Part shown: positions 1-8,882 of the stretch, in pieces
Layout of the letters: the number at the start of each line of letters is the position of its first letter
How positions within the stretch are numbered: the stretch's first letter is position 1
Assembly (NCBI GenBank): GCA_044426355.1
Contig: JAWXUO010000003.1
Coordinates: forward strand, 1 to 64,000
Length of the DNA stretch: 64,000 bases
Origin: CAYJLC01 sp044426355
Lineage (GTDB): Bacteria; Bacillota; Clostridia; Oscillospirales; Butyricicoccaceae
Direction: 5' to 3'
Notes under the pieces: generated by a model
Told to the model about the DNA's origin: nothing
The model's input: the letters and a program-made list of their open reading frames with translations, nothing else
Databases searched by the model: none
Position numbers and translations under genes: made by a program

Positions 1-105
1 CATTGGTGGCTGACCCATTGGTGGCTGACCCATTGGTGGCTGTCCCATCGGAGGTTGCCCCATTGGAGGCTGTCCCATCGGAGGTTGCCCCATTGGTGGC
101 TGTCC
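1..105 (-). repeat. 15-bp tandem repeat encoding MGQPP in the FliY linker
   Basis: Seven consecutive 15-base units start at 1, 16, 31, 46, 61, 76 and 91. All are in frame with fliY, and each encodes Met-Gly-Gln-Pro-Pro on the minus strand. Units differ only at synonymous positions (for example CCA/CCG/CCT for Pro and GGT/GGA/GGG for Gly). This indicates selection on the peptide rather than a very recent duplication. The array may continue beyond the edge. Confidence 0.95.
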
Positions 106-849
106 TTGCATTTGCGACATATCCTGTGGTACAGGTGGTGTATATTGTGACTGCGTTATATCCACTTGCGAATAATCAATAGGTGCTGGCTCTGCTTGTG
201 GAGCAGGTGCTGGAGCTGGTTCTTCTTTTTCAGCCATATCAGCATTTACAATACCTACGATTCTTTGTGCTAAACTTATTGATAAGAAACATGCAAATGT
301 TGTGTTTAAAACTTCAGCTATTTCTAATTGGAAAACAATAGCAATAACTTGGTCTCCATGTTCAAAATTCATTAAACTTTCATCTAAATCAGCTTTTTTC
401 TCAACTAAAGTAGCTGTTGGGGTAGATATATTTACACACATTCCAAGTATTTCTGAAAGTGCTGTAGCAGATGCACCCATCATTTGGTTCATAACTTCAC
501 AAGCAGCACTCATGCTCATATCATCAAATTCAAATTCCTCAGGTGGTGTTGGTTCTTCGTTCCCCATAAGTAAATCTAAGATGATTTGCATGTCGTTACT
601 TCGTAACATAGTTACGTTTGTTCCATCAATGCCTTCTACATATTCGATTTTTACTATTATAGCAGGTTCTAACATTGAGTTATCAATTGCACTAAAAGCT
701 TCTTGCTGTATTTTAGGTGTTGTTATATTAACTGTTTTATCAAGCATAGTTGAAAGAGCTGTTGCTGCAGACCCCATACTTATATTCATAACTTCGCCAA
801 TAGTATCTAACTCTTCGTCAGATAACACACTATTTATATTTTCGTTCAA
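1..849 (-). CDS. fliY: Flagellar motor switch phosphatase FliY (partial, C-terminus off the window)
   Basis: FliY is a C-ring protein that carries a CheC-type phosphatase acting on CheY-P and a C-terminal FliN-like domain. The start is TTG at 849-847, behind a good AGGAGG site in 858-863; no ATG fits. Two CheC-type active-site helices are visible: one near the N-terminus containing GEVMNISMGSAATALS, and one about 110 residues later containing CEVMNQMMGASATALSE. Each has the E-x-x-N pair and a Pro about 20 residues on. A proline/alanine/glutamine-rich linker follows (EEPAPAPAPQAEPAP), then at least seven MGQPP units running to the edge. The FliN domain itself is outside the window. It is the last gene seen of the fliE-to-fliY operon and starts 15 bases after the fliM stop. 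Confidence 0.93.
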   Translation of the reverse strand, partial: MNENINSVLSDEELDTIGEVMNISMGSAATALSTMLDKTVNITTPKIQQEAFSAIDNSMLEPAIIVKIEYVEGIDGTNVTMLRSNDMQIILDLLMGNEEPTPPEEFEFDDMSMSAACEVMNQMMGASATALSEILGMCVNISTPTATLVEKKADLDESLMNFEHGDQVIAIVFQLEIAEVLNTTFACFLSISLAQRIVGIVNADMAEKEEPAPAPAPQAEPAPIDYSQVDITQSQYTPPVPQDMSQMQGQPPMGQPPMGQPPMGQPPMGQPPMGQPPMGQPPM

Positions 850-864
850 CTTCTTTCTCCTCCT

Positions 865-1857
865 TTATTCATGCAAAATATCGACTATTTTAATCGCCTT
901 ATTTTCTTCAAATTCGCCAATTCTTGCAGTGCACCAAGGTATTCCTGCAACTTTAACATCTATATCATTATACATCTTGGTATTTAATGTAATAACATCG
1001 CCTATTTGTAAATATATTAAATCATTTAAATTCATCGGACATTCATCTAAAATTGCTTCTACTTGTAAATCCGACTGCCTAATATGACCCATAATCAAAT
1101 CGTGACGCATTTGTTCTCTTTGCGAGTCTGCAAGTCTAACAGCTTGCGTATATCTCGCCCCAAAGCTACTAATTACATCATCTAAATTCGTAGCTGGCAT
1201 ACATATGTTTATTATACCAGTATGATGTATATCTTTTATTTCTAAAGATGTTATAACAACAATATCTTGTTGCGAATAAGCTTGTAAAAGTCTTCCGTTT
1301 GTTTCTACACTTTGAAGTGTTACTTTAAGTGGAAAAAAGTTTGACCATGATTCTTCAATATAGCTTACCATATTATTTATAACAACTGACAAAAGAGTTA
1401 ATTCTATTTCTGTATATTCTCTGTCTGGAGTTATTGCAGGACCTAAGCCCCCAAGCAATCTATCTATTAGCAAGTACCCATAAGAAGTAGGTATTTGAAG
1501 AATTAAAGTAGATGGTGCACATTCTTTTATTTCTGGTTCAAAAGTAATCAATGCTACGAGTGTACTATCTGGTATACTATTGTTAAATTCGTAGTACCTT
1601 TGTTCTTCCATTCCGTCAACTTCGACAGTACAAACATCACTTAAAACGCCTGTTAAATAAACAGCTAAAATTCTTGCGTAGTTTTCATATAATGTGTTTA
1701 ATGAGTTTAATTGGTCCTTTGTAAATTTTCGAGGAGAAGAGAAGTCATATAATTTTGCAGTATCTTTAACTTCTGCTGGGCCGTCCGTTGCCGGGGTCCC
1801 TTCTTTCATCTTATTTAAAAGTTCGTCAATCTGACTCTGTGATAAAGCTTCAGCCAC
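865..1857 (-). CDS. fliM: Flagellar motor switch protein FliM
   Basis: FliM is the C-ring protein that binds CheY-P and FliG and sets rotation direction. The N-terminal LSQSQIDELLNKM (residues 5-17) is the conserved CheY-P docking helix. The middle holds the CheC-like fold, and the C-terminal 80 residues (including LQIGDVITLNTKM) are the FliN-like SpoA domain. At 330 residues the length is typical. The start is GTG at 1857 with AAGGAGG a few bases upstream. It sits between motB and fliY in the same operon. Confidence 0.96.
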   Translation of the reverse strand: MAEALSQSQIDELLNKMKEGTPATDGPAEVKDTAKLYDFSSPRKFTKDQLNSLNTLYENYARILAVYLTGVLSDVCTVEVDGMEEQRYYEFNNSIPDSTLVALITFEPEIKECAPSTLILQIPTSYGYLLIDRLLGGLGPAITPDREYTEIELTLLSVVINNMVSYIEESWSNFFPLKVTLQSVETNGRLLQAYSQQDIVVITSLEIKDIHHTGIINICMPATNLDDVISSFGARYTQAVRLADSQREQMRHDLIMGHIRQSDLQVEAILDECPMNLNDLIYLQIGDVITLNTKMYNDIDVKVAGIPWCTARIGEFEENKAIKIVDILHE

Positions 1858-1886
1858 TTTTATTCCACCTCCTTAAAATTCCGTAT

Positions 1887-2771
1887 TTAATCTGCTGATG
1901 GTACATCAGAAACTATATCGCCTGCAACATCTGTCGAAACATCTCCTACAATGTCGCCTGCTAAATCTGCCGAAACATCGCCTGCAAGGTCGCCTGCAAC
2001 ATCTGCAACGTCATCGTTTAGACCGACGTTTAGGTCTTCTCCATTGTGGTATGATTCTAGCAATCCGTCAACGCTAAAGTCATCTTCTGCATCTGTACCT
2101 ACAATAATAATTTCAACTCGGCGATTTTGTTCCATTCCCTCTGCTGTGTCATTAGTAGCTACAGGGTATCTATTTCCATAACCCATAACAACCAGTTTAT
2201 CAGATGGCAATCCAGAATTTATATTTATATGCGTTGCAACAACTGCTGCACGCTCGCCTGATAGCATCCAATATGTACCACCCTGAGGGACGGTAGCTGT
2301 AAAGCCTAAAACATTTACAACGTTTATAGCATCTTGGTAATGCACTAAAGCCTCGCCTATAAAGCTAAGAGTTGGTATACTAGCTGATTTTAAAACATAT
2401 TTATCTGGTTCGAAAAACAGCGAGCTGTTAAATCGTATGTATACTACTTCGTTGTATTTAGAAATAATAATACTTTCTTCTTGTCCATTTTCTTCTATAT
2501 GTTCTTTTAGCATTTCATACACTTGGTCCATCTCTGAAAATGATTCGGATTCCTCAAATGTATCTGGTTCTGCATTTCCCATTTCTTCTAAAAACTCTAC
2601 GATAGGCAAATTTGAAAACGACCTAATAAGAGCATTGAATTTTTGTTCGTCGGTGTTTGACATTGCAAGTAAAACCACGAAAAACGCCATAAGAAGTGTT
2701 ACCATGTCGGAATAGGTTGCCATCCAGGCATTAGCATCAACTGGTTTTTTTTCTGCTTTTTTCATTTTCAA
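1887..2771 (-). CDS. motB: Flagellar motor stator protein MotB
   Basis: MotB is the stator subunit that anchors the ion channel to peptidoglycan. A single membrane helix spans about residues 20-40. Asp22 in YSDMVTLLMAFF sits where the family has its ion-binding Asp. The OmpA-like peptidoglycan-binding domain covers about residues 110-225 and contains LSGERAA and the NRRVEI motif. Unusually, the last 42 residues form an acidic low-complexity tail built on [V/L/I]AGD units (1890-2015). The coupling ion (H+ or Na+) cannot be told from the sequence. It lies 26 bases downstream of motA. Confidence 0.95.
   Translation of the reverse strand: MKMKKAEKKPVDANAWMATYSDMVTLLMAFFVVLLAMSNTDEQKFNALIRSFSNLPIVEFLEEMGNAEPDTFEESESFSEMDQVYEMLKEHIEENGQEESIIISKYNEVVYIRFNSSLFFEPDKYVLKSASIPTLSFIGEALVHYQDAINVVNVLGFTATVPQGGTYWMLSGERAAVVATHININSGLPSDKLVVMGYGNRYPVATNDTAEGMEQNRRVEIIIVGTDAEDDFSVDGLLESYHNGEDLNVGLNDDVADVAGDLAGDVSADLAGDIVGDVSTDVAGDIVSDVPSAD
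1890..2015 (-). repeat. Acidic short-repeat tail of MotB
   Basis: Residues 253-294 of MotB are an imperfect repeat of about four residues, with units such as VAGD, LAGD, VSAD, IVGD, VSTD and IVSD. The DNA shows the matching irregular repeats (recurring gcctgca and aacatc stretches). The tail lies after the OmpA domain, so it would be outside the membrane, near the cell wall. Confidence 0.8.
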
Positions 2772-2797
2772 CCTCTTTTCAGCTAAGATTTTTTTGG

Positions 2798-3688
2798 TTA
2801 TTCTGCAGGTTCTTCTGCATCTCCACCTTTACCTTTTTTCTTGCCACCATTTTTCTTGTATTCAGGTAGCATACTAAGTAGTTTTTGTTGTATTAAAGTT
2901 GGGCTTTCGCCTGCTTGAATTCCTCTTACACCTTCATAAATTACCATCATACAAAGTAATTCTTCTTCGTGACGAACTGAAAGCTTTGTCGCAATTGGAT
3001 TAAATATAACGTTTGCAAGGAACGAACCATACAAAGTTGTGATAAGTGCAACTGACATATTAGGTCCTACGGCATCAATATCTGATAAGTTTTTCATAAG
3101 GTTTATAAGCCCTATCAGCGTACCTATCATACCCATACCAGGAGCAATCGCAGCAGCTTTTTCATAGAAAGTACATTCTTGTAAGTGACGTTGTGATACA
3201 TTATCAATCCAAGCTTCCATTTGGCTTTGAACTGTTTCTGGGTCGACGGAGTCAACGACCATTTGTATACTACTTTTTAAGAATGGGTCAGTCATGCTGT
3301 TTGCATCTTCTTCGAGTGATAAAAGACCGTTCATACGTGCTTTTTTAGCACATTCGCTTATGATTTCTATATAATCATACGCAGCAAATTTCTTTGGCAA
3401 TATAATAATTTTCATGTGTTTGCCTATTTTTGCAAACTGTGATATTGGGTACATGATAAGCATACAACCTGTTACACCACCGATAACGATAGCTGCAGAC
3501 GCAGCATCCCAGAAAGATGCAACATTTTCTGTTGCAATTCTAAAGTTACCTTCTTCGTCTGTTCCCGACAATATCCCGAATATTATAAGACCCATTGCAA
3601 CTGTAAATCCTATTACCGTTGCTACGTCAAAGACGTTGGTCTTCCCTCCGCCTCCACCTTTTCCTTCGTTTTCATCGTTTTTCGCCAT
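2798..3688 (-). CDS. motA: Flagellar motor stator protein MotA
   Basis: MotA is the stator channel subunit that pairs with MotB and pushes on FliG. Membrane helices are visible near residues 22-42, 63-83, 180-205 and 212-232. The large cytoplasmic loop sits between the second and third helices, as in the family. The motif PGMGMIGTLIGLINLM marks the start of the third helix. The ends are longer than usual: a Gly-rich basic N-terminus (KGGGGGK) and a Lys/Gly-rich C-terminus (KKNGGKKKGKGG). It is directly upstream of motB and downstream of flbD. Confidence 0.95.
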   Translation of the reverse strand: MAKNDENEGKGGGGGKTNVFDVATVIGFTVAMGLIIFGILSGTDEEGNFRIATENVASFWDAASAAIVIGGVTGCMLIMYPISQFAKIGKHMKIIILPKKFAAYDYIEIISECAKKARMNGLLSLEEDANSMTDPFLKSSIQMVVDSVDPETVQSQMEAWIDNVSQRHLQECTFYEKAAAIAPGMGMIGTLIGLINLMKNLSDIDAVGPNMSVALITTLYGSFLANVIFNPIATKLSVRHEEELLCMMVIYEGVRGIQAGESPTLIQQKLLSMLPEYKKNGGKKKGKGGDAEEPAE

Positions 3689-3723
3689 TTGTTAAACTCT
3701 CCTCTTCTTTTAGTTAGATTCTT

Positions 3724-3930
3724 TTAATCGTCTATATTCAAAAACGTATGCTCTCTGCAATATCTTTGATATTCTACAACCTTATCGATTATCTCCTGCA
3801 AATCCTCTTGTACTATAAAGTATTTTTTTTCAGCCAGTCTAACTATTGTGTCTGGTGTCTTATCAATAGTTTCGATAAGTTGCGAGTTTAAAACAAATTG
3901 TGTTCCATCAAGTTTAGTTAAAATAATCAT
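3724..3930 (-). CDS. flbD: FlbD/SwrD family flagellar protein
   Basis: This is a 68-residue protein of the FlbD family (SwrD in Bacillus subtilis), which is found between flgE and the stator genes in Firmicutes and affects motor power. The pattern MIILTKLDGTQFVLN, then IETIDKTPDT, then YFIVQEDLQEIIDKV matches the family throughout. An AGGAG site precedes the ATG at 3930. Two hairpins separate it from flgE. Confidence 0.88.
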   Translation of the reverse strand: MIILTKLDGTQFVLNSQLIETIDKTPDTIVRLAEKKYFIVQEDLQEIIDKVVEYQRYCREHTFLNIDD

Positions 3931-3952
3931 AATTTTCTCCTTTTAATATTTA

Positions 3953-4014
3953 CCATAGGCAGACAGAAAATTCACTATATTCTATCTGCCTATGGCGACG
4001 AATTTAATTCGCCA
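3953..4014 (-). other. Two adjacent intercistronic hairpins between flgE and flbD
   Basis: CCATAGGCAGA (3953-3963) pairs perfectly with TCTGCCTATGG (3985-3995) around a 21-base loop. Immediately beside it, TGGCGA (3993-3998) pairs with TCGCCA (4009-4014). Neither is followed by a run of T in the direction of the operon. A processing, attenuation or mRNA-stability role for the flgE messenger fits better than simple termination. Confidence 0.6.
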
Positions 4015-4025
4015 CCATATATAAA

Positions 4026-6446
4026 TTAACGTTTTAAGTTTATTAATTCTTCAAGCATAGTATCTGATACTGTGATAATACGTGAGTTTGCTTGGAAACC
4101 ACGTTGACAAGTAATCATTTCTGCAAATTCGTTAGAAATATCAACGTTTGACATTTCAAGAGCAGATGCAACTAAGCCACCAGAACCACCAGTACCTGGG
4201 TCAACTAAGATAGCTTCGCCAGAGTTTAGTGTTGATGTATAGTAGTTTGAACCAGTAAGTTGAAGACCCATTGAGTTAGCAAAAACTGCAAGTGAGATTT
4301 TACCACAAACAACAGTACCTTTTTCAGCATGGCTTACAACGATTGTACCATCAGAACCTATAGCGATATTTTGGATTTGGTCTAATGTTACAGCACCACC
4401 CTCAGTACCACCTGTTAATACGAATGAGCTTGTTCCAAAACCTAGGTTTGAAGAAGCCACCGATGGAACAGCAGTTATTGTTTCTCCTGCACCTACTGCA
4501 TTTATAGTTTGACCATAATTTGGTTCTGCACCACTATTTTCATTTTTATATGCAGTCGTCATTGCAGAGAAACCAGGATTTGAAATTTCGATATAATCTG
4601 TGCTGTCACCAGTACTTTGTAATAATAATGTACCAGCTTGCTCTCCATCTTGTAACACAGATCTATATTCTACGCCGTCTACCATCATAGTGATAACCCA
4701 AGAATCTTCTGTTGTAGCTGTGCCATCAAGTTTAGTTGTTGTTCCTGCTTCATAATATGTTGCGTAGAAAGTATTACCGTCTATTGTTCCATCGCCAGAG
4801 AATGTACTACTAACATCTTTAATAGTGATAATTCCACCGAATAAACCATCATCAACAGCCGAACCTTCTAGTCCACCTTTATCTATACCACCAGCAGTAC
4901 CAACGATTTGAGCACCTGTTAATGATTCTGCTACAGCTTCTGTAGATTTAGATATTTTTAAAGTATGTTCGCCTCTTGTAAGACCCATTGCAGTTGCAAT
5001 ATCTGAAACAGATGCAGTGCTTGCTAAGCTTAGGTTAGAAGTCATTTCAGTTTGTGATGGGAAAGTCATTACAAACGTACCATCAGCATCATTACCAGAT
5101 GAGAATGTTACTGCTCCACCAGCAGCTGGAACTGTTCCAGTATAAGTAACACCACCAACTTGTGCTGTAACTGTAATATCAGGAGATGCATCTGCAACAC
5201 TTGTAATCGTAATACCACTTGTGTAAGGGAATACAGACGAAACCGAAGTAAATGTTGCACCACCTAAGAAATAAGTAGGTTCATATGCATTACCAGAATT
5301 TACTGAATCTTTATCACCTACACCTGTACCTATTACAGCAGTTATGTCACTTGCTTCAAGTTGTGAGTCTACTGATAAAGTTAACGTACCACCGTTATCA
5401 CCAGTTAGCGTAAGAGTATTACCAGCACCTTGTGGCACACTTACCGTTGCAGTAAATGTTTCTGAACCAATAGTTGTTTTTATTACATAGTTACCACTAG
5501 ATTCAGTAATTTCATATGAAACAGGAGCTCCATCACCATATGTTGTTCCTGTTCCTGGACTAAACGAACTTGCAGAAACTTTTCCACCAAATAAGCTTGT
5601 TCCTGTAACACTCGCTGACTCTTGAGTTACAGCACCAGAAGCACTTGCAGAAACTGCGTCTGAACCAAATACGTTTTCAGAAGCTGTAATTGTAAAAGTA
5701 CCAGCTGCGTGTTCTACACCACCGTTTGCCTCTAAAATAGCAGCATTTATAGCAGCATTTACATCGTCCATAGATGCAAAATCTTCGAAAGCATTTAAGC
5801 TTACAGTGATAGAACCAGTAGCAGAGATAGAAGCAGATGCTTTTAATCCTGATGGTAGTGCTTCGCTCGAAGTAATTGTCATAGATACATTACCATAAGA
5901 AGTTGCATTAGAACCTGTTACAGTGTATTCTATTCCGTTTATTGTCATTTCAACACTTGGTCTTGCAGCGTCTACAGAACCAATGTCATCTAGTTTAATT
6001 TTTAGCGAGTTAGGGTCATCAGTAGCACCACTTGCACCTAAAACAAAGTTACCGTTAATATCTGTTAAGTAACCGTTTGAATCGTAGTCTAACATACCTG
6101 CTTTTGTATAGAAAATGTTACCATCTGGATCCATTACTTGAATAAATCCTTCGCCTGCGATAGCAACGTCTAGTCCGTAACCAGTTGTTTGAATACTAGA
6201 AGTTGTCATTTGTGTTTGAACACCTGCAAGCATAGAACCGTAACCGATACTAGATGGGTTTGTACCACCCGAGCTTGCTGTACCACCAGTAGCACCTTTG
6301 ATTGTTTGATAATATACGTCACTAAATACAGCTCTATTTGCTTTAAAACCGTATGTATTTACGTTCGCAATATTGTTACCGATAACGTCCATTTTACTTT
6401 GGTGCGTTTTAAGACCTGCAACACCAGAGAACATCGCTTTGTTCAT
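4026..6446 (-). CDS. flgE: Flagellar hook protein FlgE (expanded)
   Basis: FlgE forms the flagellar hook. The N-terminal rod-family signature is clear (MFSGVAGLKTHQSKMDVIGN, then NIANVNTYGFK). The C-terminal heptad-rich region is also conserved (EMSNVDISNEFAEMITCQRG, then FQANSRIITVSD). At 806 residues it is about twice the length of well-studied hook proteins. The extra length is a Ser/Thr/Gly-rich, beta-prone middle region of roughly 600 residues. That region resembles surface-exposed hook domains and is likely species-specific. It lies between the TIGR02530 gene and flbD. Confidence 0.93.
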   Translation of the reverse strand: MNKAMFSGVAGLKTHQSKMDVIGNNIANVNTYGFKANRAVFSDVYYQTIKGATGGTASSGGTNPSSIGYGSMLAGVQTQMTTSSIQTTGYGLDVAIAGEGFIQVMDPDGNIFYTKAGMLDYDSNGYLTDINGNFVLGASGATDDPNSLKIKLDDIGSVDAARPSVEMTINGIEYTVTGSNATSYGNVSMTITSSEALPSGLKASASISATGSITVSLNAFEDFASMDDVNAAINAAILEANGGVEHAAGTFTITASENVFGSDAVSASASGAVTQESASVTGTSLFGGKVSASSFSPGTGTTYGDGAPVSYEITESSGNYVIKTTIGSETFTATVSVPQGAGNTLTLTGDNGGTLTLSVDSQLEASDITAVIGTGVGDKDSVNSGNAYEPTYFLGGATFTSVSSVFPYTSGITITSVADASPDITVTAQVGGVTYTGTVPAAGGAVTFSSGNDADGTFVMTFPSQTEMTSNLSLASTASVSDIATAMGLTRGEHTLKISKSTEAVAESLTGAQIVGTAGGIDKGGLEGSAVDDGLFGGIITIKDVSSTFSGDGTIDGNTFYATYYEAGTTTKLDGTATTEDSWVITMMVDGVEYRSVLQDGEQAGTLLLQSTGDSTDYIEISNPGFSAMTTAYKNENSGAEPNYGQTINAVGAGETITAVPSVASSNLGFGTSSFVLTGGTEGGAVTLDQIQNIAIGSDGTIVVSHAEKGTVVCGKISLAVFANSMGLQLTGSNYYTSTLNSGEAILVDPGTGGSGGLVASALEMSNVDISNEFAEMITCQRGFQANSRIITVSDTMLEELINLKR

Positions 6447-6525
6447 AAAAAATCTCCTTTTTTATGCACTGTTTTACACTTATCTGTCATTCAAAGTGTT
6501 TAAAAAGTTTCCATAAAGGTCCAAC

Positions 6526-6915
6526 TTACATTATTACAGTGCCGTTTATGTTTGTAAAGACATTTCCCTCTTCATTGTCTTTTGTCGTGATTACCGTATT
6601 AGTAGGAACATTTACTATAAAAGCTGTTTGATCCACTAAAATGAGGGCATCGTTTAAATTTTTTTCACTAGCTATTTTTATTCCCTCGTTTAAACGCACA
6701 AGGTTTGCTTCGCTAATGTCTATGTTTCTTTCTTTCACTCGTTCAGTCGCATGCTTTGAAAAATTAACCGACTCGGTTTTTTCAATTTGTTGCTGTAGAA
6801 TTTCCCCAAAATCTACCGAACTTTGTGTTTTAGAGTTATTATTAGTTTTATTTACGTCTACACTAGACGGATTACCTATTACTGGATTGTAATATCTAAA
6901 ACGAATATCTTCCAT
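6526..6915 (-). CDS. Flagellar operon protein, TIGR02530 family
   Basis: This is a 129-residue protein of the small family found between flgD and flgE in Firmicutes flagellar operons; its role is not well defined. Recognisable features are FSKHATERVKERNI (about residues 52-65), LNEGIKIASEKNLNDALIL, and the ending VPTNTVITT. The N-terminal 40 residues are Asn/Ser-rich and variable. The identification rests on motif pattern plus position. Confidence 0.85.
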   Translation of the reverse strand: MEDIRFRYYNPVIGNPSSVDVNKTNNNSKTQSSVDFGEILQQQIEKTESVNFSKHATERVKERNIDISEANLVRLNEGIKIASEKNLNDALILVDQTAFIVNVPTNTVITTKDNEEGNVFTNINGTVIM

Positions 6916-6958
6916 GATTTCTCCCCCTAAACTTTTATAATTATACCCCTTATAATTA

Positions 6959-7717
6959 TTAGTCTGAACCTATCAGAGTTGTAAATTCTACTGGTTGAAA
7001 AACTGATTTTGAACCATCTGTATTTGTTACAACAACATTTGCATAGTAAACAGTTTGTGCATCTAGCCCAGTAATACTTGCAAGTGTTAAATATTTTTGG
7101 TCTTTGTCGCCTACTAGCGTACCTTCTTCTACTTTTGCTACAGTGTCAAATTCTGTGTCTTCTGTAGTGTAGTATACAGAATATGTAAGTCCATAAGATT
7201 GCATTAAATCTTCTGTTGGTGCTTCCCAGTTTAGCAAAGCCGAACTAGAAGTTAAACTTGATGCAGTTATAGAATACGAATCTGTTTGTAGTTCACCTAC
7301 TTGGTCTGTACCAATTTCCATTATTTGGTCTAGTGTGTATGTTTTACCACCTATATAGATGTAATACTCACCGTCATATATTGTTACTTTATCTACAACA
7401 CCTGTTGATGTATCTAAATCCCCACTTACTGTGAAACGAGAAGCTGTTACAACTTTTCCTACCATGTTTGCAGCATAAGAAGTTTCCATTTGGTAACCCA
7501 TTTGCTCCATCATTTGCATGTTAGAAATAATAGACATTGTTTCTAAAATATCTACGTTGCTACCCTCGGTATCCATAAAGTCTTGGTTTTGAATTTCTAA
7601 AATCATAAGATTTAAAAAAGATTCATAATCCATCCATGTATTGTCTGTTTGGTCTGTAAAAACTATATCACCATAATTGTTATAATATGATGAATAATCT
7701 GATGAAACTGATGACAT
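6959..7717 (-). CDS. flgD: Flagellar hook-capping protein FlgD with a C-terminal fibronectin III-like domain
   Basis: FlgD is the scaffold that caps the growing hook so FlgE can assemble. The N-terminal signature FLNLMILEIQNQDFMD (about residues 34-50) and the ISNMQMMEQMGYQ helix are diagnostic. YAANMVGKVVTAS follows, as in the family. From about residue 148 to 248 there is a segment with fibronectin type III character (SLTSSSALLNWEAP, then TYSVYYTTED, then LDAQTVYYANVVVTN). It replaces the usual Ig-like/tudor C-terminus. The gene lies 18 bases downstream of fliK. Confidence 0.9.
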   Translation of the reverse strand: MSSVSSDYSSYYNNYGDIVFTDQTDNTWMDYESFLNLMILEIQNQDFMDTEGSNVDILETMSIISNMQMMEQMGYQMETSYAANMVGKVVTASRFTVSGDLDTSTGVVDKVTIYDGEYYIYIGGKTYTLDQIMEIGTDQVGELQTDSYSITASSLTSSSALLNWEAPTEDLMQSYGLTYSVYYTTEDTEFDTVAKVEEGTLVGDKDQKYLTLASITGLDAQTVYYANVVVTNTDGSKSVFQPVEFTTLIGSD

Positions 7718-7735
7718 ATCATTTTCTCCTTTCTA

Positions 7736-8851
7736 CTAAATATAGATGTTTAAATTACTTGGGTCGTCGAGATTTACCTCATCGACTGAAATTTCTTCGT
7801 CAATAGTACCATTATTTCCATAAGAAACAAAGCCTTCTTGATTAAAATTATTTCCGTTTTGATTGAAGTTTTGTTGTTGCATATCAAAACCTTGCATTTG
7901 CGAACCTTGAGTTTCTGCAACTGCGATTTCTGCATCACGAACTTCTATTTGTAGTGGTCTAAACACATCACGCAGAATATTTAGGTCGTTATTAATTAGT
8001 TTTGTTGCATTTTGGCTTGATGCCGTAATCTCTAAAACTGAATTAACACCGTCGTTTACAAGTTTAATTGTAACTTCGCCTAATTCTTCTGGATTTAATT
8101 TCATTATAAATTCGCCAGAACCTAATTCTAGTTCTTCTGTGTTTTCAACTATTGCATTCGATATTTGGTTAAACATCTCGGGATTAGTTGGGATTTGCGT
8201 TGTTGGCATTTCCTGAATAAGAGCTGGTCTATCGCTTTGGTCTAGCATGATATTGAAAACTTGGTTTTCGTTATCGCTTTCGTCAGCAACATTTCTAATT
8301 TCAAAACTTTTGTTTGAAAAAGAATTTAGCAAATTCATTTGTGATTCAGTATCATCATTACTAGCTGTAGCAACAACTTTTCCAAATTCTAACGATACAT
8401 TAGCTTTTTCTTCGTCTGTTGCAGTTTGGAAAAACTGAAAAAGTTCTTTTCCTTGCTCTGGAGTAAGTTCTGAAATATCAATTCCACTGCTTACAACATC
8501 AGCTACAACTGTTTGTATGTTGCTTATTAGGTTTGCAGTTTCATCATCTATAACATTTAGATTTTGATAATCTACCGTTTCTAGAGTTTGACCAAAACCT
8601 GCTAAAAGCTCCATTAGTTTTACAAAGTCTACTTCTTCATCAGTTACAAAAAACTGAGCTACATCTGGATCTAATCCGTCGATTAGCAAACTAAGGTCTG
8701 TGTTTGTTTCAGAATCTCCTTGTAATTGCTCTACTACAGTTTTTACAACATCTGAAAAAGACGTTTTTTCGCCTTGTGGCATAGCATTTTGTTTTGGATT
8801 TTTAAATCCACCTGCTTCAACACCTGGCATTGTCATTAGCATATCTAACAT
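7736..8851 (-). CDS. fliK: Flagellar hook-length control protein FliK
   Basis: FliK measures hook length and triggers the switch of export substrate. The C-terminal Flg_hook domain is recognised by LNPEELGEVTIKL at about residue 252, followed by SQNATKLINNDLNILRDVF. The N-terminal 200 residues are poorly conserved and hydrophilic, as usual. The last 60 residues are rich in Gln and Asn. Its place between fliJ and flgD supports the call. Confidence 0.88.
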   Translation of the reverse strand: MLDMLMTMPGVEAGGFKNPKQNAMPQGEKTSFSDVVKTVVEQLQGDSETNTDLSLLIDGLDPDVAQFFVTDEEVDFVKLMELLAGFGQTLETVDYQNLNVIDDETANLISNIQTVVADVVSSGIDISELTPEQGKELFQFFQTATDEEKANVSLEFGKVVATASNDDTESQMNLLNSFSNKSFEIRNVADESDNENQVFNIMLDQSDRPALIQEMPTTQIPTNPEMFNQISNAIVENTEELELGSGEFIMKLNPEELGEVTIKLVNDGVNSVLEITASSQNATKLINNDLNILRDVFRPLQIEVRDAEIAVAETQGSQMQGFDMQQQNFNQNGNNFNQEGFVSYGNNGTIDEEISVDEVNLDDPSNLNIYI

Positions 8852-8882
8852 TTTTTCACCTCCTTTAAATTATTTTCTTATA

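Noticed and set aside
1..105. CRISPR-like tandem repeats at the left edge
   Set aside because: The units are adjacent with no spacers, and are in frame with fliY, encoding MGQPP.
302..1087. Long open plus-strand frame over fliY and fliM
   Set aside because: It lies opposite two clear genes, has no ribosome site, and its low-complexity Ser/Ile composition is that of a shadow frame.
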